Of a stretch of 21,036 nt of DNA, positions 16,419 through 21,036 are shown piece by piece. The stretch is from positions 1-21,036 of the forward strand of contig CAYJGB010000031.1 in the NCBI GenBank assembly GCA_964369405.1, read 5' to 3'. The position numbers and the translations under genes were made by a program. The notes under the pieces were generated by a model, which made no database searches, was not told the origin of the DNA, and worked only from the letters and a program-made list of their open reading frames with translations. Numbering within the stretch: position 1 is the first letter of the stretch; each line of letters begins with the position of its first letter. The DNA comes from CAYJFG01 sp964369405 (GTDB taxonomy: Bacteria; Bacillota; Clostridia; Oscillospirales; Acutalibacteraceae).

Positions 16419-17429
16419 TTAATCAATCTTTTTTACAGATTGTCCTCTTAATAGCTCTCCTTGTACTTCAACAATTCTTGGTAGATATGTTTTTGGATTT
16501 TCAATAGCATCTATAAGTATATCTGCTGATTTCTTGCCTATTTCGGTGGTGTTTTGCTTCCAAGTCATTAGTTTTGGTTTAATAACTTGAGATAAAACAA
16601 ACCCATCATAAGCAGCTACACTTATATCATCTGGTATTACCATACCTCTTTGTGCGATAGCATTTCTCCCTCCAATGAAAGAAAAGTCATCTTGATAAAA
16701 AATGAAAGTAGGTGGGTCAGGTAAGTCTAAAAATTTATGTGTAATCTTTTCAGTTGATTTTACATCATGAAAATGCCCTTCTACAATATACTCCTCTGGC
16801 ACATTTATTCCTAACTCATTACAAGTTTTTAAGAATGATACACGACGTATTCTACTAACAACAGTATCTTCTCCGTGGACGTAGGCTATTTTTCTATGGC
16901 CCATCTCGTGAGCGTATTTGAGCATTTCACATATTCCTTTATCGTTATCGGAAATAATAGCACTGCAATCATTAAATACGTAATCAACTGTAACAACTGG
17001 AATGTCACTATTAACTAATTCAACAATCTCTTTGTCTTTAAAATCACCAGCTAGTATTAATACTCCATCACACCCATAAGCATTTGCAAACTCAGTTGGG
17101 GTGACTTTTCGTTTTCCAACTCTATCAGTAACAAACATAACTGAATAACCATAATTTTTAGCTCTTTTAATAAACGGATTTACGATAGTTGCAAAAAATT
17201 CATGCTCAACACCGCTATCAGTATCATCTTTGAGGAGAATTCCTAGCATATAAGATAAATTTGTTTTTAACCTTACAGCCGCTATATTAGGTGAATACCC
17301 CAACTCGTCTGCAACTTTTTGAACTTTTTCAATAGTTTCTTTACTAATATCGCTTTCATTTCTTAAAGCTTTACTTACTGCTGTAGCTGATATTCCACAG
17401 ACTTTAGCAATTTCTTTTAACGTTACCAT
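16419..17429 (-). CDS. LacI-family transcriptional regulator of the oligosaccharide operon
   Basis: A DNA-binding regulator of 336 residues. The N-terminal helix-turn-helix is TLKEIAKVCGISATAVSKAL, followed by the hinge region ending at LGYSPNIAAVRLKTN. A periplasmic-binding-protein-like sensor domain follows (YMLGILLKDDTDSG, GCDGVLILAG, NDIPVVTVDYVF-like core, KIAYVHGEDT, DDISVAAYDGF). The start is placed at the ATG preceded by AAGAGG. A Met 13 codons upstream (17468) would add residues ahead of the conserved TLKEIA start and has no good ribosome binding site. Located directly upstream of the transporter genes on the same strand, it most likely senses the imported or partly degraded glucan and controls the operon and itself. 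An effector cannot be named from sequence. Confidence 0.9.
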   Translation of the reverse strand: MVTLKEIAKVCGISATAVSKALRNESDISKETIEKVQKVADELGYSPNIAAVRLKTNLSYMLGILLKDDTDSGVEHEFFATIVNPFIKRAKNYGYSVMFVTDRVGKRKVTPTEFANAYGCDGVLILAGDFKDKEIVELVNSDIPVVTVDYVFNDCSAIISDNDKGICEMLKYAHEMGHRKIAYVHGEDTVVSRIRRVSFLKTCNELGINVPEEYIVEGHFHDVKSTEKITHKFLDLPDPPTFIFYQDDFSFIGGRNAIAQRGMVIPDDISVAAYDGFVLSQVIKPKLMTWKQNTTEIGKKSADILIDAIENPKTYLPRIVEVQGELLRGQSVKKID

Positions 17430-17508
17430 TTTTCCTCTTTTCCACACTACTTTAATGTTAAAGTACAATGCTTTTTTTTATAATTTGATATTGGATAGCT
17501 ACTCCGAT

Positions 17509-17573
17509 AATTCAAAAAATGCATTGAATTTGTAAACATAACGCTTAAATTAGCATAAATATAAACACGTGTT
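17509..17573. promoter_or_regulatory. Palindromes in the regulator leader (possible operators)
   Basis: Two inverted repeats lie in the leader. AACACGTGTT is a perfect 10-bp palindrome with a central CG (17564-17573), about 30 bp after the predicted start. AATTCAA (17509-17515) with TTGAATT (17524-17530) forms 7-bp arms. LacI-family operators are palindromes, often with a central CG, so the first is a candidate for autoregulation. No second copy of AACACGTGTT was found near the binding-protein gene, which weakens the case. Confidence 0.35.
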
Positions 17574-17609
17574 ATCTTAAAAGTATATAGTTACTTTATC
17601 GATAAACTA

Positions 17610-17638
17610 AGAATAACGCATTTACATATTTTTGTCAA
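17610..17638 (-). promoter_or_regulatory. Promoter of the LacI-family regulator gene
   Basis: On the minus strand, a perfect TTGACA (17633-17638), a 17-bp spacer and TATTCT (17610-17615). The start should be near 17603, leaving an unusually long leader of about 170 nt before the ATG at 17429. Confidence 0.7.
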
Positions 17639-17806
17639 TAGTTTTTCTTATTTTCTTTTAAAATTACATAAATGTCAACTTTTTTTGTGTATTTTAAACA
17701 ATGTTTAATGCCTATTCAAAGCTTTTACTTTTTTTCTGTTTAATGTTCTTGAATTTGACCAAAACATAGTTATAAAATTTAAATATATTAATTTATATAA
17801 TCAACT

Positions 17807-17950
17807 TTACATTTCAATCTCGATATCAAAGTATTTTTCAGTAAAATATGTTACTTTTTCAATATCTCTCTTTGTGTGATTAGACTGTTTAGGAGCAACT
17901 ACCCACTTTTCTTCAATATCATTTTTACGATGAATTATAGCTATCAAAAT
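17807..17950 (-). pseudogene. Small inorganic pyrophosphatase, C-terminal relic
   Basis: On the minus strand 47 codons read ILIAIIHRKNDIEEKWVVAP, then KQSNHTKRDIEKVTYFTEKYFDIEIEM and a TAA. I recognise the C-terminus of the short clostridial inorganic pyrophosphatase-like proteins, whose usual form has AVIHR-x-ND-x-EEKWVVAP and an HFQEQYF-like end. The frame closes at a TGA immediately upstream (17951-17953), and the upstream two thirds, including the metal-binding Asp cluster, are absent. It is therefore a leftover and not a gene. It lies between the surface-protein gene and the regulator. Confidence 0.65.
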
Positions 17951-17961
17951 TCACATTAACT

Positions 17962-17989
17962 ATTATACATTAAATTAAATTTAATTCAA
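17962..17989 (-). promoter_or_regulatory. Promoter-like pair upstream of the pyrophosphatase relic
   Basis: On the minus strand, TTGAAT (17984-17989) and a perfect TATAAT (17962-17967) are 16 bp apart. Downstream there is only the pyrophosphatase relic, so it may be a fossil, a chance match in AT-rich DNA, or a promoter reading toward the regulator. The remaining non-coding DNA between 17640 and 18090 shows nothing else I can name. Confidence 0.3.
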
Positions 17990-18087
17990 CATAATTCTAC
18001 TTATGTTTTATTTTCTTTTTTGATGTGCAGTTTCGATAATGGCTACCATTCAAACTTATATTCTATTCGCATTTATACATTATAATT

Positions 18088-18126
18088 TTTAATAAAAAGC
18101 GACTAATCTATACGAAAAGTCGCTTT
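18088..18126 (-). terminator. Terminator of the repeat surface-protein gene
   Basis: On the minus strand AAAGCGACT (complement of 18118-18126) pairs with AGTCGCTTT (complement of 18096-18104) over a 13-nt loop. It is followed by TTATTAAAAA. It lies about 125 bp after the stop codon at 18251. The 18127-18250 segment shows no other structure. Confidence 0.75.
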
Positions 18127-18250
18127 CAAAGTGTTATGTTGTTTGTTTTATATTTATTTCATATTACTTTTTGTTGCCAAAACCATTTGCTTTATGTTGG
18201 TTTATGTTACTTTATAAAGTTCACTAAACTTCTATTACATAAAACTTTTA

Positions 18251-21036
18251 TTATGGCTGTTGATTTGGTAATTCTGACACATATAATACTCCGTCTACTT
18301 CTATCCATGCTTTCACATATAGTGTTTTATCTGTGTCTGTTGGCATTACTGCTACATAGTTGTAACGTCCGTCACCGTTCATTACATTTGTGTCAGTGTA
18401 TTCTCTTACTATGTTACTATTTGTTTGTTGTGTTGTATCATCTAAATATTGTCTAATGTTTTCTTCTGTTACATCACTTTCAACTGTTGAGCGTATTACT
18501 CCATATTTTACTTCTGTAGCATCTTGATAACCTGCTGCTACTATTGGGTAATATGCTTTTGTTGTGTTGTTATCTTCTGTTGAGTATGATAGAACTCCTA
18601 CATTTATATCTACTCCTTCAATCGCTGTTCCCTCTAATATTGGTTCAATAATTGAGTCTTCTACAATATAGAATGCATATACTTTGCTATTAGTTACAGA
18701 CACTAAATGGCTATTGATTTTCCAACCTATAACACTATCTTCACCTGTGTATGTAGCTTTTACTATTTTTCCATACACAACTTCTGTATTGACTGGTGCA
18801 TTATCAACTGTAATATCAAGTTTATCAAGATATTCTAGACTTGCAGTTACTTCTACCATTTTAGGTACTTTGTTATATACAAGTGTTTTATCTGTAGTTA
18901 TATTCTCAAATTCACTATCTTCAAAATCTGGTACATATTCTTCAGTTCTTAGTTGTGGTAATACTGGTCGAGGTGCTGTTCCACCTGTTACTACATATTC
19001 TTTCGCTAATACATCTCCATCTGTGTTAACAAATGTTACTAGTTTTAGTATTTCTTCTGTAGCTTGTACATTTGTATATGTTGTTAATTCTGATGAAATA
19101 ATAAATATATTAGTTAATCCATCATCTTTTTGACCTTGTTGTACTGTATTATTTGCTACTATTGAATATTCTTTATTTGTTTCTAACCCACTAAATGCTA
19201 TTGATTGATATTCTACATCAGGTGTAAAACTAACAACTTTTGATGTATCATCAAATACTGATGTTTCTGTATTTGCTTCTACTTGTTCTAGATAGTTTAG
19301 TTGAAGTATATTTGCTACTGTTTCATTCTCTGGAGCAGTAATTCCACCTAATGCGTCTATTGCCTGCACATCATGTTGTGCAACTGCTATTACTGTTGTT
19401 TTTGTTCCTATTGAAATTGTTGCACCATCTAGTTTTGTACCAGTGGTACTATAAGCGCCACTTCCGATTGCTGATGGACAAATCTCATATTCATCAAATC
19501 TAGAACCACCAATAGCTGTTACAGTAGGATTTCCACTTATTATAATTGTGCCTCCTTGGCGTAAATAACCACCACCGATACCTGCTGCAGAGTTACCTCC
19601 GATGGCAGTTAATGCTCCACTACCTTGTATTGTAACACTTGCTGTTAAAGTATCATTCTTTTGAACTTGTATTCCAGCGAAACCGACTCCACTTTTTAAT
19701 ACGTTTTCGCTGTTTTGAGCTAATATTAAATTTGCACTTGCATTTTCATATATATGGAATGCACCTATATTCGGCATATATGATAAATCAATGTTAACAC
19801 CATTTAAAGCAATGTCATGTTCGCCACTTAGAACTGCAATTTTGTTTTGAGTACTAGTAGTTATATCATCTTGTTCTATTGTTACTGTGCCTGAGTAATT
19901 TATCCATATTTCATTAGTTTTACTATATTGTTTATTACCGTTTTCAACTCTAAAATAAAGACTGCTTTCATTTATTTTTAGTGTTGGGCTCAGCACAGAT
20001 GTACTATCAGTTACTGATGTAAAGTTATTTAGCTTATCATTAACAGTAAACTCAAGTGTTGTTATACCGTCTGCGTTTACACCTTGTTGGACTTCTTGTC
20101 CTTTCATTACAGTATATGATTTAGTTTTCTCTAGATTACTAAATGCTATTGATTGATATTCTTTATCTGGTGTAAAACTTGCTGTTTTAGATACACTATT
20201 AAACACTGCTGTTTCTGTATTTGCTTCTAGTTGTTCTAGATAGTTTAGTTGCAGTATATTTGCTACTTCTTCATTCTCTGGGGCAGTAATTTCCCCTAGT
20301 GTATCTATTGCTTGTAGGATTTCTACACCTCGTGCCACTGCTATTACTGTTGCGTTTGAGCCTATTGAAAGTGTTACACCCTCTGGTTTAGTATAACTTG
20401 AACGATAACTTCCAATTCCTATTGCTGATGGATATAGAAAACCTATATTATTCCTTCCACCACCAACAGCAGTTACTTCTGCATTTTCACTTATTATAAC
20501 TGTACCTGCTCTACTATATAATCCACTACCGATACCTGCTCCATGAGTTCCTCCGTTGGCGGTAACTTTTGAATTTCCACTTATCCTGATTATTCCTACT
20601 TTACTATCATAACCTTCGCAAGAGATACCGGCTCCATGAAGTCCTCCATTGGCGGTAACTTGAGCATTTCCATTTATTGTGGTTATTCCCAATACACCAC
20701 CAATGCCCGCTCCACTAGTTCCTCCAGTAGCTATAACTTGTACACTTTCACTTATTGTGACTGTGCCTGCATCACCGTTTAATCCATCACCGATACCTGC
20801 TCCATAGTAACCTCCATTGGCTGTAAGCATTCCTTCACCTAGAATTGTTACACTTGCTGTTACATTATCTTTTGTTTGTACTTGTAGCCCTGCAAAATTA
20901 TCTCCACTATTTAATGTATTTTCGCTGTTTAGTGCTAGTGTTAATGTTACATTAGATGCACCTTGTATGTCGAATGCACCAGTACCATCATTTTCTGATA
21001 CATCTACATTAATTCCATTTAAAGTAATGTCGTGTT
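18251..21036 (-). CDS. Large repeat-containing surface protein, 3' part (start beyond the window)
   Basis: 927 residues are visible and the frame is open to the window edge, so the start is outside; the Met at 20830 is internal. The protein is built from tandem units: HDI(A/T)LNG(V/I)N, then a Leu/Asn-rich strand (NSENTLNSG, NSENVLKSG), then FAG(I/L)QVQ, SVTI-x-G, and multiple GG-x-x-GAGIG(G/S)G and ISGNxxVTAxGG blocks as in beta-helix-like Firmicutes surface proteins. Each unit ends with VIAVA, AIDxLGxITAPENExVANILQ, NYLEQ(L/V)EANTET, FTPDxEYQSIAFSxLE. Equivalent points of two units (codons ending at 21034 and 19819) are 405 codons apart. The C-terminal 270 residues include an InlB/Flg_new-like strand (VTFVNTDGDVLAKEYVVTGG). 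No LPxTG anchor is present at the end (ELPNQQP). Function is unknown; an extracellular adhesive or polysaccharide-binding role is a guess. Confidence 0.8.
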   Translation of the reverse strand, partial: HDITLNGINVDVSENDGTGAFDIQGASNVTLTLALNSENTLNSGDNFAGLQVQTKDNVTASVTILGEGMLTANGGYYGAGIGDGLNGDAGTVTISESVQVIATGGTSGAGIGGVLGITTINGNAQVTANGGLHGAGISCEGYDSKVGIIRISGNSKVTANGGTHGAGIGSGLYSRAGTVIISENAEVTAVGGGRNNIGFLYPSAIGIGSYRSSYTKPEGVTLSIGSNATVIAVARGVEILQAIDTLGEITAPENEEVANILQLNYLEQLEANTETAVFNSVSKTASFTPDKEYQSIAFSNLEKTKSYTVMKGQEVQQGVNADGITTLEFTVNDKLNNFTSVTDSTSVLSPTLKINESSLYFRVENGNKQYSKTNEIWINYSGTVTIEQDDITTSTQNKIAVLSGEHDIALNGVNIDLSYMPNIGAFHIYENASANLILAQNSENVLKSGVGFAGIQVQKNDTLTASVTIQGSGALTAIGGNSAAGIGGGYLRQGGTIIISGNPTVTAIGGSRFDEYEICPSAIGSGAYSTTGTKLDGATISIGTKTTVIAVAQHDVQAIDALGGITAPENETVANILQLNYLEQVEANTETSVFDDTSKVVSFTPDVEYQSIAFSGLETNKEYSIVANNTVQQGQKDDGLTNIFIISSELTTYTNVQATEEILKLVTFVNTDGDVLAKEYVVTGGTAPRPVLPQLRTEEYVPDFEDSEFENITTDKTLVYNKVPKMVEVTASLEYLDKLDITVDNAPVNTEVVYGKIVKATYTGEDSVIGWKINSHLVSVTNSKVYAFYIVEDSIIEPILEGTAIEGVDINVGVLSYSTEDNNTTKAYYPIVAAGYQDATEVKYGVIRSTVESDVTEENIRQYLDDTTQQTNSNIVREYTDTNVMNGDGRYNYVAVMPTDTDKTLYVKAWIEVDGVLYVSELPNQQP

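Noticed and set aside
17429..17468. Longer start for the LacI-family regulator
   Set aside because: The 13 extra residues precede the conserved helix-turn-helix start and lack a ribosome binding site, whereas AAGAGG sits just before the ATG at 17429.
18136..18456. 106-codon plus-strand open frame near the surface-protein 3' end
   Set aside because: Antisense to the well-supported repeat protein; its Leu/His/Tyr-rich, motif-free translation is typical of a shadow frame.
18251..21036. Tandem repeats as a CRISPR array
   Set aside because: Repeats are degenerate, of coding length and in one continuous open frame; no short identical repeats with regular spacers occur in the window.

Overview
The window looks like a low-GC Clostridia chromosome, most plausibly Lachnospirales or a Cellulosilyticum/Epulopiscium-like relative. 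This is inferred from strong AT bias, a type I dockerin, a domain-swapped GH3 enzyme, a GH94-type phosphorylase and a long GG/AGIG-repeat surface protein. No rRNA or tRNA is present to confirm it. Every gene except the IS3 remnant lies on the minus strand.

Region 1 (1-4230) is decayed or accessory DNA. It holds the 5' end of a secreted-protein gene with a consensus promoter (1-190). Next is a broken subtilisin-type (S8) protease gene with a C-terminal dockerin (205-2143), carrying at least two frameshifts and a stop. An AT-rich spacer follows with a perfect match to the Firmicutes LexA box (2572-2585). Then comes the 3' end of an IS110-family element with a structured noncoding tail (about 2676-3100), abutted by a wrecked IS3-family element (about 3104-4145). 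A strong bidirectional terminator (4234-4276) closes the region.

Region 2 (4305-17640) is an intact sugar-oligosaccharide locus transcribed right to left. It encodes a LacI-family regulator, a lipoprotein family-5 solute-binding protein, two Dpp/Opp-type permeases, two Opp-type ATPases, a GH3 beta-glucosidase with reversed domain order, and a 1065-residue GH94-like phosphorylase. The last five intergenic gaps are 1-nt overlap to about 76 bp, and most genes have an AGAAAGGA-like ribosome binding site. The likely scheme is import of a beta-glucan oligosaccharide, phosphorolysis by the GH94 enzyme to a sugar 1-phosphate, and hydrolysis of the remaining disaccharide by the GH3 enzyme. The GH94 plus GH3 plus ABC arrangement resembles the Listeria/Lachnoclostridium locus for 1,2-beta-oligoglucans (sophorooligosaccharides), but a beta-1,3-glucan role cannot be excluded from sequence alone.

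Region 3 (17640-21036) contains a relic of a small inorganic pyrophosphatase gene (17807-17950), a clear terminator (18096-18126), and the 3' part of a long repeat-containing exported protein (18251 to beyond the window end).

The most interesting unexplained signals are the structured tail of the IS110 relic (a candidate bridge/seek RNA), the orphan LexA box, and the palindrome at the start of the transcript of the secreted-protein gene at the left edge.
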